This document shows positions 24,801 to 34,764 of a DNA stretch of 64,000 nt, piece after piece. The number at the start of each line of letters is the position of its first letter. Position 1 is the first letter of the stretch. The notes below the pieces were generated by a model, which ran no database searches, was not told the origin of the DNA, and saw only the letters and a program-made list of their open reading frames with translations. Position numbers and translations under genes: made by a program. Origin of the DNA: Owenia fusiformis (Eukaryota > Annelida > Polychaeta > Sabellida > Oweniidae); the NCBI GenBank assembly GCA_903813345.2, contig CAIIXF020000005.1, forward strand, positions 13,519,375 to 13,583,374. The letters run 5' to 3'.

Positions 24801-27800
24801 CCAGAAATGTTTGAAACCCTTACGGAAAATTCGGTCTGCATTTTGTCACCATTGCTCTTTCTTCCCGCATTCTAGTGCTGTTTGAATGAATATATTTATT
24901 AATGTATTTCCAACTAAAATATATCACATTTTTTTATAAACCACAAACATTTAGATCATAAAAAAATTATTCAATACTTGAGTGAGCACGATATGCAAGG
25001 GTTACTAAGTTGACACAGTAAATGACCACTGACATTGTGTTAGTCCATGCACACAGCGTATTCTGCTAATACACATTTGCCTTGAACACCCCTAACTTTT
25101 ATAGTGAAGTGATCGTCTGACTAATTGGTTTATGTTTACGTTTTAATGTGTTTTGTGTTCCTTGTTACAGCAAGGGGGGCCAGTAAAGTAGACTAACATG
25201 TTTGCATGGCAAATTTTGATCGAATATGTGAGACACTTTAAGAGTGAAGGTTGAGGGCCAGTAGTAAAAGAACACTTACTACAGGATTCATAACTTTTTC
25301 CCTGCTGATTACATCTTTTCAAACCTATCTTTTTAAAACATGACCTTGACATTACTTACTCTGCTTTTGTGTGGTTGTTGAGACTGTTCAAAATGTCCTT
25401 TCCAACGTGCAGATAGAAAGGATTCTTGGTTGCTTGGTACAGAATATAAGTGGACTCAACTAATTCTGGACGTAGGGGGTAGAAAGTTACATCCGGGGCC
25501 TAATGAAGAGAAATAAAATTCACAATAAAAATTTAAAATACAGCACTTTTCCAAAATGCAGTAAAAAGTGGAACAAATTATGTTTGTTGATGAAGAAACC
25601 AGATTCTTAATGTATATTGAGAAAAAAATAAAAATAAATAGAAACCAGATTCTGACAGTCAGTAAACAGTCGGCCAATGACTGCTTATTATATGTTTGCC
25701 TTCTGCCATAAATATGACTGCATTGCTTTTCTTACCCTACTATCACACCAAACTAGTTCTCACTACGTTCTAGAAAACGGGCTTAAACTGTGCACAAACG
25801 GATTTGACGTACTAAGAACCTACTAAGAACCGTTTGGGATCTGTGAGCATGCTCAAAATTTTCTGGTGATCGTTAAAACGTTGTCGAATCGGTTTTAAAC
25901 TGTGTGCGAACTGAATGAACGTAGCTACAACGTTCTACAGTCTGTTTACAAACTTCATGGACTTTCATGGACGGGATATGTGATTTAGAATTTTGAATCG
26001 ATTCAAAATTCGATGGTGACCATACCATTCTGCAATAAGGTCATGATGAGCTTCTAGACTAAGGGACACGTTATACGACGTTGCACACAGATGTGGTGCG
26101 ACCTGAACAAACTGCGAATGAGATGGATGTATTGAAGACTGTTTATGAACGAAGTAACTAATTATTTTAGACATATTTCCCGACCATAGCCAGATTGAGC
26201 TTGTTTTACCACGTTTTCGTAGGACTGGCAAGAACGGGTAAGAACTAGTTTGGTGTGATAGGGGGGTTAGCTGTTGGTTGATTCTGAGTTGATAAAATTA
26301 CTTGTTCTTTACACAATCAAATTTTTTTTCAAATTATTGGATCAGCATGATCAAGTAGAAAATACAAATTCTTCGTTTACCTTTAGGTGCCAGTTATAAC
26401 GCTCAGGAAGAGCTCCATATTTCCTCCATATTGCATAGTAGACAGCATGGGAGCATATAGCTTCTTCTATGTCCCCATTTAATACCTATAATGTCAAATA
26501 AAACATAAAAATAAAGTGTAAATATCTCCATAATACTGGTACATAACAAAAAGAGGAATCCAATTGATTCCAACTCATAAGTGCAGAATTCTGAAGATTC
26601 TGTATTGTGAATTTGAAACAATTAAAACCAGAACAACGGCAATGCCAAAGCGTAGCGAATCCCATTGAACAGAAAAAGCTGGCATTTTTACAAAAGAAAT
26701 ATATAGCAAATATCATAAAATAACACACATAAGAAAGTTGTCATCAGAAGAAGTAATATGCTTTTTTATAGTATTCACATGCCAAATATGAACAAAATTC
26801 GCTCCACTACTTTTCGAGTTATAGTAAAATACTTTAAAATGGTGGCCATTTTTCAAAATGGCCGCCTTCTACCAAAAGTGTCATTAGACAGTGTGCCATG
26901 CTAATAGTATTCACATACCAAATATGAATAAAATCGCTCCACTACTTTTCAAGTTACAGCAAAAATCGTAAAATAACGAGTAAAGGCCGAGTAAAATACG
27001 TTTAAACGGCGGCCATTTTTCAAATTCCATTTTTTGTCATCAGAAGAAGTCATATGCTTTTTTTATAGTATTCACATGGCAAATATGAACAAAATCGCTC
27101 CACTACTTTTCGAGTTACAGTAAAATACTTTAAAATGTTGGCCATTTTTCAAAATGGCCGCCTTCTACCAGAAGTGTCATTAGACAGTGTGCCATGCTTA
27201 TGTTATTCACATACCAAATATGAACAAAATCGCTCCACTACTTTTTGAGTTAAAGTAAAATATGTTAAAATGGCGGCCATTTTTCAAAATGGTGGCCATT
27301 TTTCAAAATGGCGGCCAATTTTTAAAATGGCCTCCTCCTACCAAAAGTGTCATTAGACAGTGAGCCATGCTTATAGTATTCACATACCAAATATGAACAA
27401 GATCGCTCCAATACTTCTTGAGTTACAGCAAAAATCGTAAAATAACGAGTAAAGGCCGCCATTTTTCAAGATGGCTGCCATGTGCTATTTTAATATCTAC
27501 ATTTCTAGCTTTATCAATGTCCTATATAATTTTTTTACATTTAAAACATATTGCTATCACAGTTTTACATATTGCACCTAAATTACTGTAAAATCGGTAC
27601 TAAAATGGCCGCCATTTTTAAATGAGCGGCCATTTTAAAAATCGGCTTTTGAGCAGAACTTCTATCCCCATAGGGTATATCTGAACAAAATCAGGCCAAC
27701 GGTATTTGAGTTATTGCCCGGACGGATGGACGGACAGACGGACGGACGGAGCCGTTCCCTATATCCCTCCGAACTTCGTTCGATGGGATAATTAAATGAA

Positions 27801-30800
27801 GTGTATCAAGATTCTTCCTGAATGCTTTCTGTTTACTGAGTTTTTTATGTTATTTTCTTTGCTTCCTTGAACCAAGGAATAACAAATGTGACATTTAAAA
27901 TCTAAAATGTGTTAATGTAGCCAAATCACATCAGTCTTTGTGACCTTTACAATTATAACATGTACACAAGTTCATAGTCAAGATACCTGTACAGTTGCAT
28001 GGATGACCAAATCTCAAAGAATAATAAGTACTGTATTTGAAAAAACATCAAATGATCAATTAATACACATACCTGATTTGCTGGCCAAGAGGCTTGTAGG
28101 GCATCAATCCAATTATTAGAAGTTTCCCCATTCTGCATATTAACATTGACATACAATGGAGGATTGCCTCTGCCTTGGTTACACTCAGCCCTCCTTAAAA
28201 ATCAAAAATCATAATAAGAATAAGTTACATGTACTTAAAACTCAGATTCAAATTGGTAACTAAAATCTATATTGAAGGATATTGGCTGCAAAATACCACA
28301 CTGCAAGAAAATCCACAGAAAGACTCTTATCTCTTCCCTGATATCCTGTATATAAAACATATCAATTATGTGACCTTTCCAATAAATCCTGATTTCTCTT
28401 GGTGATCTATGGAGCTAGCCTGTATTAGCCTTTATCAGATTTATGATGCCATTCTTAGCAGTCAGTAATGTTTGTAAACAGAACTGCAAGAAATTCTTGA
28501 ACATTCGTGGTAAGTTCATCCGATTTCTGTCCTGACACAGTAAGTATGACATCATAACCAATAGATGTCATGAACTCTTACCCCTTCCTCATATGTGACT
28601 TGATGTTTTCATAAGACTCATTGAACATTGCGAGATACGATTCATCACCAAACATGATGTAAGCCTGAAAAATATGAAAACATATCAGTGTAAACATGCT
28701 TTTTCACACAACTTTCTCCTTAATATATCACACTGTTATAATCAAGAAACTATTTGTGAGACACCAATCATAAGAAATACGTGAAAACCTTTTTACGAGA
28801 CACCAACCTTAAAGAGGTACTCATAGAAGGAGTCAATACCAGCGCCTAGTCCACTCATCTGTCCAATCCATTCTCCAGTCTGGATGTTTATCACATTACC
28901 TGGAATTATTCAATAACATTCATAACTTATGACATCATTACAATTCAATCTCAGTGTGATTACAAGTTTTAGCAAAGAATTGAGGATAGTCGTTAAAGAA
29001 AAAGTAAATGTGGTTAAATGTACACTTCAAATTATATACAAATGCCAGAAATATGTAACTTCAGTCACATTCCAGAGAGATACAGAGTAAATTAAGCATG
29101 ACTTGATATGACATTTTCAGTTTGGGTCTAAACATTCTCTATATGCATTTCTGAATATGCATTTCCATACCAAATAGTCCAGTAACATTAGACCTATAGC
29201 TCCACAGTGCAGAAAGAGCCCTCTTGGCCACAGATTCATATACAGGGTCATCTAGGAGCTTACTAAGGATGCCAAACTCTAAGAGCAAAGTTCCAACACC
29301 TGCTGTACATGTCTCATTGATGCAATCAAATGGAACACCATGTAGGAGATTTATCTAAAATATACCAAACAATTAGAGTAAACATATTTTTGCATTTTGT
29401 AAGAATGATGCAAACGATGTCATCAATTTTTTTAAAAACTAAAATAAATGTTACATTTTTTTTTTCATCATATTATGTCAAAATCATTTGTGAATAGCAT
29501 TTACTGATAAATCTTCAATATAGTTTTATATTCACTTTCATGAAACTTTTCAATTGATTTCAAAAAGAACAGAATTAGTTGATTAGAATTCAGGCTGGTA
29601 CAAGAATAATTATTTTCTAATGCTTATCTCATTATTTTTTCTTTCATCCTATAAATACACTTTCAAAAAGCTATAATAACTAAAAAAATTAACTCTTTGG
29701 CATCCCATTATTACCTGTATAGCATAGTTAATTTGGATATACATGTACAATACACTGCACTACATACCCTAGGATAAGGCATCCCAGTGAGTGTATCTTC
29801 AAAGGCAGGAAGAAGTCTTCCGGCTACATCATGCGCCAGTTCTAAAAGTTCGTTGTCATAGAAATCTGGTACCATATCTCCAAAGGGCTGCTTTGGGTCA
29901 ATCACAATCAAATGAGCAGAAATTAAGGCACCTAATATCCTGAAGGAAAAATACATCATATTAGTAGAATGGCATTTTTTGTGTAATAGGGCCAATGTGA
30001 AAGGCATAAACTTTAGTCATACCAGGTCCTCTAGTAACCCTCTCATTTTGCCTAATATTCTGAAGGAAAAATACATTGCCTATTAAAATGGCACTTTTTA
30101 TGTGGGCATAATAGGACCAAGGCCAAAGGCATAAACTTTAGTCCCTATAGGTAAAACCCTCTTTGTTGTTATAAAGACATTTTGCCTCACATAAGTACAT
30201 GTTTATAGGGCACAATTAAGGCACAATGAAAAAAATGCATTATGTTTATACACAGGTATATCAATTTTGTGCCACTAAAGAAATTGGGAAATTTGATCCA
30301 TATTACTCTACCTTGATTTGAAATAAATAACAAAACGGAATTTAGGATATCATATTATGAATATATTATATACTTTTCTTAAAATAACAAAACATGATCA
30401 TTGTCCTAATTTTTCAATATTCCAATTACTGTAAATTATTATTTTACATTAATATGTCTTTATATAGAATATACAGTAGGTGTATACCAACCTAATTGTA
30501 GCTTCAAATACTTGAACTGTGTTTGGTTTATCAAAATTAACATGTTGTATGACAAGATCTACTGCACGTTTAAACTCACTGCTATTTCCCATTATCTGAA
30601 ACAATGATAATCATAATTCAAAGTAGAATGGAAAAGACACTGGGCAATTCAATAAAAATTGCACTAAATAATATCGCTTGATAACATAAATATCAGTATG
30701 GGGTCTTTGGAAGTGTTAATAATTTGGTTCGATTTTTCTTTGTTTGGTATAAATTAATATTTAGATATCTTATTGCAAACTTACAGCTAATGTGTCTAGG

Positions 30801-32894
30801 GTATCCACTAAAGTCAATGAGAAATCCCCAAGCACGTCATTGATATTAATGTTACTCCTATAAACAAATAATTGAAGTAATATATAACATACAAGTGCTT
30901 TTATATTATTACAAGAAATATGTAAATATAATTTATATTATATCAAAAAGAGTAAAAGACACCAGACAACACTGATTTTTTTTTTTTTTTATTAGGTTAT
31001 TGTTATTTATTTCTATAATATTCAACATAATTATTTACATAGATTGTGAGGGGCCGAGGCTACATAGCATTATTGGCCCCCCTCTAGAAAGTTAAAAACA
31101 TATAATAAATCACTGGAGTGTGTAGGATTGCAACGGACAGACGGTCGTCCACCAGGTCTTGCCCATGATGATGTATATGAGTGTTAATGAGAGATGATGT
31201 GAAATGAGGAGGATGGTCATTCTAAGATGTTATCGATATAATTTGAAGATAGTTGAAGGCATTTTGTATTCAGTTCACTATTTAAATTTTCATCTCCATA
31301 AAGTATAAATTCTATTTTTTGCTTTCTGGTTTTTCCAAAATAGCACATAATATCAAGATTGTCTAACTTTAGGATGTTCTGTATGTAATCATTTCTATGT
31401 ATGGCGGTTAGAGGGCAGTCGAGTAAAAGATGAATCTTATCTTGATTTCGGTGGCCGCAGGGGCAAGAAGGATCTATGATGTTGTTGAAATTATGTCTAA
31501 AAAAGTCACTTTTAAGGGCAAGGTCGCTTCTTATTTTATTAAGTTTAGTTTCAGAAGACCTTTTCAAATTAAGATTTTTTGTTAAAATATTCTTTTTATG
31601 AAATGTATATTTCTTATTATAGTTTTTCTTGAAGATTGCTAGGGTTGGCGATGTTTTTATTTCAGTTGAAAGATTTTTCCAAATGGAGATAGGCTTTATG
31701 GCTGGTGAATTTAGGTATTTCACAGACGCTCTCACTGGTAAAACATATTCTCTTCTGGAGCGGAGCTCCCTTTCGGCACCAGGATTGGACAGTTTTTCAT
31801 ATATAGAGACTACATAAGAGGGGGTCAAATTTGATCGGACTTTGAACATGTGAATACTTTGTTTTTCTTCTCTTCTCTCCGCTAGGGTTTTCCAGTTTAA
31901 ACATTTATATAATTTTGATTGTTACAATACAAGTCCCAAAATATATAATCGGGCATTTGTGTGTCTCAAATGACAAGTCTGATCATTAGTATGTATCCAA
32001 CAGACTGACTAGAAGTCAGTATGTTATGATTTACTACTTTCCTGTGGAAATTGCAGTGAAATTTTTGCACAAAATTATCAATTAGAGGAACCATTTCTTC
32101 AATAAAATAAACATTACAAAATTTCAATTAAGTAGTAAGGTACAATTAAATGCAATAAAAAGTAACACAGCATATTGTCAAGTGGAAATAAAGCTACATG
32201 AAGTAACAAATATGCAAATAAATTTTACCCAATCAGACATTTTGAATACCACTTCCTATGTAAACAAATATTTAGAATTACCAAACCCTAACATAGGTAC
32301 CCTATAGTCTGAATATGATTCAGACTAAATAGGATATACATTTAGTCTAGTCTGATCATGGGCATTCAATAGAAAGCCCATGGTCTTATGTATCAATCAA
32401 GTTCGTTTCAGGTCAGGTACTTGATATCTATTTTTACTATAGGTATCAAGCATAACAGTACATGATGATCATGAGGAGTGTCAGAAGTTCAAGTTGCGGT
32501 GTAGAAACCGAAACTGCGAAGAGTCCAGTTCAGTTGTGGGCGATAATTGAGTGACTTCCTGATAGTGATCTAAAAGTTATTTTTTAGCAACAAAACTCAC
32601 TTAGAACCACCGAAACTAAACACACAATAATAATACATACGGATTGTCATAATCAGGCCCTCTTCCTTCACAAAATATAGGATTAAGTTCGTCTTTAGGA
32701 AAGGCATATTTCATGTAATTGTCCCAACCAAATTGGAACATTTTTCGAGTTTCGTCCAACATTCGAACCCGCTCTTCTTCAGGAAAATAGCCATATTTGT
32801 TGTCATTTGGTTCCCAGTGGTCTCGGAATAAGTTATAACTACATTGTACTGTATGAAACAAGGCTATTATGAATGTCCAGCACGAGATTTTCAT
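15818..32894 (-). CDS. EDEM1: ER degradation-enhancing alpha-mannosidase-like protein 1 (EDEM1), GH47 family, complete
   Basis: Thirteen exons on the minus strand: 32641-32894, 30785-30857, 30492-30595, 29768-29939, 29171-29354, 28808-28899, 28582-28664, 28073-28193, 26381-26485, 25360-25499, 23930-24026, 16763-16993 and 15818-15913. Phases and GT-AG sites agree; product 583 residues. The start ATG gives a signal peptide ([18 protein letters not shown]). The GH47 (alpha/alpha)7-barrel core follows, with acidic residues in VFEATIR (Glu140), [11 protein letters not shown] (Asp285) and RPELVEST (Glu408/411), and the Ca2+-site FTTEGH (Thr494). [18 protein letters not shown] and PPLYVNVN favour EDEM1 over EDEM2/3. 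The last exon, [14 protein letters not shown]...AVGLDID, matches the vertebrate EDEM1 C-terminus. EDEM1 trims mannose and routes misfolded glycoproteins to ERAD (family knowledge). Several N-glycosylation sequons are present. Exons 11 and 12 are about 6.9 kb apart, with two + strand genes between them. Confidence 0.95.
16090..16663. mobile_element. MITE, about 574 bp, CAGGGCTTGCATTA ends (hAT-like)
   Basis: Left end CAGGGCTTGCATTA; right end TAATGCAAGCGCTG, an inverted match with one interior difference. Inner words GGACGCAAAA and TTGCGTCC also pair. Flanks share TATCTT (TTATATCTT before, TATCTTTC after), compatible with a worn target duplication. It lies in the last intron of EDEM1. Confidence 0.65.
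16994..18028. other. EDEM1 intron 11 and promoter region of the first transferase gene
   Basis: A short palindromic stretch at about 17129-17225 repeats AGTGGAACACCT/AGTGTTCCACTTG. From about 17450 to 18028 the sequence resembles the region upstream of the second transferase gene (20930-21128): shared words are GACATTACATGT, ACTTTCAAGACAGC and TTAAGGTGGGCA. This is likely the duplicated promoter. No further coding exon seen. Confidence 0.5.
18029..20450 (+). CDS. Type II membrane nucleotide-diphospho-sugar transferase-like protein, copy A
   Basis: Three exons: 18029-19116, 19628-19887 and 20059-20450, joined with matching phases, 579 residues. A short cytoplasmic N-terminus precedes one membrane span (about residues 10-28), then a long low-complexity stem with small internal repeats (GGEGIS/RGEGIP; DDMSK twice), then a catalytic region of about 330 residues. 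The block [15 protein letters not shown], the DLD motif (396-398, in [12 protein letters not shown]) and the following [11 protein letters not shown] resemble the Nucleotid_trans family (Pfam PF03407), where DxD binds the metal-nucleotide sugar. A Golgi location is inferred from topology; donor and acceptor are unknown. The gene is a tandem paralogue of the one at 21129-23706 and lies within EDEM1 intron 11 on the opposite strand. The start is supported by the duplicated upstream context and the membrane anchor. Confidence 0.85.
19334..19510. mobile_element. Decayed MITE in intron 1 of transferase copy A
   Basis: Words TAGGCCAGAGACAGGGTATAAA, GTGAGGCAAAG and CTCATGCCTCAGGC match the GTAGCCAG...ATGCCTC family. 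It is followed by CAAATAGAAAAT, as is the related sequence in copy B. Confidence 0.4.
20451..21128. other. Spacer between the two transferase genes (3' UTR of A and promoter of B)
   Basis: The first half is the 3' UTR of copy A. The half from about 20930 resembles the region before copy A (GACATTACATGTAA, ACTTTCAAGACAGC, AAGGTGGGCA), so the promoter was part of the duplicated unit. No other gene. Confidence 0.5.
21129..23706 (+). CDS. Type II membrane nucleotide-diphospho-sugar transferase-like protein, copy B
   Basis: Three exons: 21129-21916, 22604-22863 and 23315-23706, 479 residues. Exon 2 (260 nt) and exon 3 (392 nt) are exactly as long as in copy A; exon 1 is 300 nt shorter, all the loss being in the stem between the membrane anchor ([16 protein letters not shown]...) and the catalytic region. 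The catalytic part is very similar to copy A, with DLD at 296-298, [15 protein letters not shown] and the C-terminal [10 protein letters not shown]. It is expected to act in the secretory pathway on an unknown substrate (inference). An AATAAA lies at 23808-23813, about 100 bases after the stop. Like copy A, it sits antisense inside the EDEM1 intron. Confidence 0.85.
22399..22510. mobile_element. Decayed MITE in intron 1 of transferase copy B
   Basis: AGGGATGTAGCAAAGATC, GGCGAGGCAAAAG and CTGCCTAGCCAG are the family words. It occupies the same place as the copy in gene A and is followed by the same CAAATAGAAAAT, so the insertion probably predates the gene duplication. Confidence 0.45.
22990..23310. 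repeat. Imperfect tandem repeat in intron 2 of transferase copy B
   Basis: Loose units of about 55-65 bp contain TTCATAGAACACC(A/T)TGT, CTTGCAGA and AATTCA. Roughly six copies fill the intron; copy A has a much shorter intron (171 bp) without them. Confidence 0.6.
24027..25359. other. EDEM1 intron 10, no gene seen
   Basis: AT-rich intron DNA between the exons at 23930-24026 and 25360-25499. Open frames here have no splice context or recognisable protein. Confidence 0.5.
25740..26261. mobile_element. MITE, about 522 bp, CTATCACACCAAACTAGTT ends
   Basis: The left end CTATCACACCAAACTAGTTC is repeated inverted at the right end (AACTAGTTTGGTGTGATAG), and inner AACGTT/CGTTTT words pair. It has no coding capacity and lies in the EDEM1 intron between exons 9 and 10. 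Confidence 0.7.
26729..27790. repeat. Tandem repeat array rich in AATGGCGGCCATTTT, ending in a GGAC microsatellite
   Basis: Four to five imperfect units of about 165 bp carry ATAGTATTCACAT, CAAATATGAACAAAATCGC, TCCACTACTTTT, AATGGCGGCCATTTTTC and GTGTCATTAGACAGTG. The array ends with a GACGGACGGAC run and GTTCCCTATATCCCTCC. The end pattern resembles dispersed repeats common in marine invertebrates (recollection, not checked). It is within EDEM1 intron 8. Confidence 0.75.
30978..31920 (-). mobile_element. 5'-truncated non-LTR retrotransposon (LINE), ORF2 C-terminus
   Basis: An uninterrupted minus-strand frame runs from about 31918 to 31217. It starts in [18 protein letters not shown] and includes a terminal zinc-knuckle-like [20 protein letters not shown] (CxC-x8-H-x4-C spacing) typical of the C-terminal region after the reverse transcriptase in Jockey/CR1/L2-like LINEs. 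A T-run at about 30978-30991 on the + strand is the poly(A) end, and about 240 bp of 3' UTR separates it from the stop. Everything upstream of the ORF2 tail is missing, as in typical 5' truncation. It is inserted in EDEM1 intron 1 in the same orientation as the gene. The intact frame suggests a recent insertion. Confidence 0.75.
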
Positions 32895-33417
32895 CCTAAA
32901 TGTAACATATCCATCGATTTAAAAGTTTTATTTTTTTTGACCGAAGAACACTTTTTTCATGTCATTCCGCACTATATATAAAGTAGTTCTCAAAATATAG
33001 TTCCAATATAGTAAAGTCTCTGATGCATAATTTAACGAATAGCCATTGATATATAAGCTTTTAATACCCTCATTAGGTATTTTAGTATGGGAAATTTAAG
33101 AAGAAATCACATATGAAATTTATTTTACAAGCTTTCGCGGAAGGATTACGTGTACTTAGTTACACTATATTTCCGAACGAGCTTTACTACAGTTTAAAGA
33201 GAATCTCGAACACATGTTCTTTTGAGAATATGCCTTTCGGCACACCGAGTGGAAATTATTACCTATTGTGATTATATTGTACTCACTTAAATAGAGTCGT
33301 TCTCACTTCATATCGACGCAAAGCCACCTTCTACTTTTTAACCCCCCCCGCCTAAAAAAAACTTTGAAACATTCCGACTATTACTCGAGTCTCTAGCCAA
33401 TACAGTGGCCTTAGAAG

Positions 33418-33509
33418 ACACAGATGGCAGAATTTTTCTTAGAATACATCCTAAAGAAAATATGTATTTTCTTTAGGATGTATTCTAAGAAAAATTCTGC
33501 CATCTGTGT
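33418..33509. repeat. Perfect palindrome, 45-bp arms with a 2-bp centre
   Basis: Starts ACACAGATGGCAG and ends CTGCCATCTGTGT; every base of the 45-bp left arm has its complement on the right, separated only by TG. It would form a perfect hairpin or cruciform. Perfect identity suggests a recent origin or gene conversion. Confidence 0.9.
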
Positions 33510-33633
33510 TAGAAGAAGGTAAATTCACTGTAAGATATCTGAAAAAGTCATTTATATGTGATAACATACGTGTGATATGACAGTGGTGTATGAAAAGGCC
33601 GAAAAGCGCAAGAGGCCCCAAGAATATGTTACA

Positions 33634-33988
33634 TACGGTAAAATAGGACTATCCCTAAAACCCCGGCAATGTATTAAAATAGTATCATATTTACAAGTTA
33701 TATATAGTACGTAGTAATGAACATACATGTATGTATTAAAATAGTATTTTTACAAGTTAGTTAAAAAACACTATTTTAATGCATTCCCCGGGTGTAAAAG
33801 GGTAGGTGGTCCTATCAAATTTTGCTCCTACTCTCTATTGATTTATATGGTGACCTAATTACAATTATTTTCCTTATTATTTATACACAGTCAGGGCCAG
33901 TAAGGACTGTAAGGAAAGGGGACCATAATCCCCAGGGGACCATAATTTCGTTTACACCGGGTTTAAGGGTATAGTCCTATTTTACGTA
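33634..33988. mobile_element. MITE, about 355 bp, TA target site
   Basis: Left end TACGGTAAAATAGGACTAT; right end ATAGTCCTATTTTACGTA, followed inward by CCCGG/CCGGG. The outer TA on each side fits a TA duplication. Interior AATAGTATTTTTACAAGTTA words repeat twice. No coding frame. Confidence 0.7.
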
Positions 33989-34700
33989 ATGGTTTATCTA
34001 ACTTAAACAACCACAATGACACTTATGAAAGGTGAATGGTCCATGGTCCATTTGAGCCACACTGGTTTTTGATAGCTTGCCTAGTGTCCATTCTTTAAGA
34101 AAAACAGAACAAGAATGTACCCATCTTTTGTTACAGCTGTGCATTCTAAACAAAATACAGTTCATTCTATTGTGTTTCACATGGGTTTTAAAAATCCAAA
34201 TATTTAACTTAGCAAGGTACAAACAAAATCATTCGGCATAAACCTTACACATCGTTGAAATACAGTCAACTTATATGGTATAGTAATATATCGACATGGG
34301 GTTTATACTGGCAAGTATATGAACGTGTAGCTGGAGTCACATGAATCAGTAAAATGAAACAAACAACTTCAAAACAGCATTAAAGTCAATGTTCAATATT
34401 TATGATAATTTTCTAAAGTTCAGATATTGGGTACGAGATTGGGATAACCTCTAACAATGTTGGATAAGATCGGAATAAGTTGGACTTTAAACTCTCATCT
34501 CGAGAAGTGGCTTATATCTTATTGAAAATCAAATAAAAGTTTTAAAGTGACTCTTTACTGGACTCCGAGTAATTTATGGCTTGTGTGACTTGAAACATGA
34601 TCAGAACACAACACTTTTGATGTTTAAATACGCACATATCCGCACACAGATACTATACTATATGTTAAATATAAACAATACCGATTGCTGTACATGATAT

Positions 34701-34757
34701 AAGGAATAAAAGTAAATATAAGGAATTAAAGGAATAAAAGTAAATATAAGGAATAAA
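34701..34757. repeat. Short direct repeat just before the CD20-like start codon
   Basis: AAGGAATAAAAGTAAATAT occurs twice in a row, immediately upstream of the ATG at 34765, so it lies in the 5' UTR or core promoter. Confidence 0.7.
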
Positions 34758-34764
34758 TAATAGG

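Larger units (their letters stand above)
32895..34764. other. Divergent upstream region between EDEM1 and the CD20-like gene
   Basis: The two genes point away from each other across about 1.9 kb. Besides the palindrome at 33418-33509 and the MITE at 33634-33988, no coding exon is seen. Promoters of both genes should lie here; no TATA box is convincing. Confidence 0.45.

Noticed and set aside
26729-27790. CRISPR-like array
   Set aside because: Units are about 165 bp, imperfect, without regular short spacers, and the genome is eukaryotic; it is a tandem repeat.
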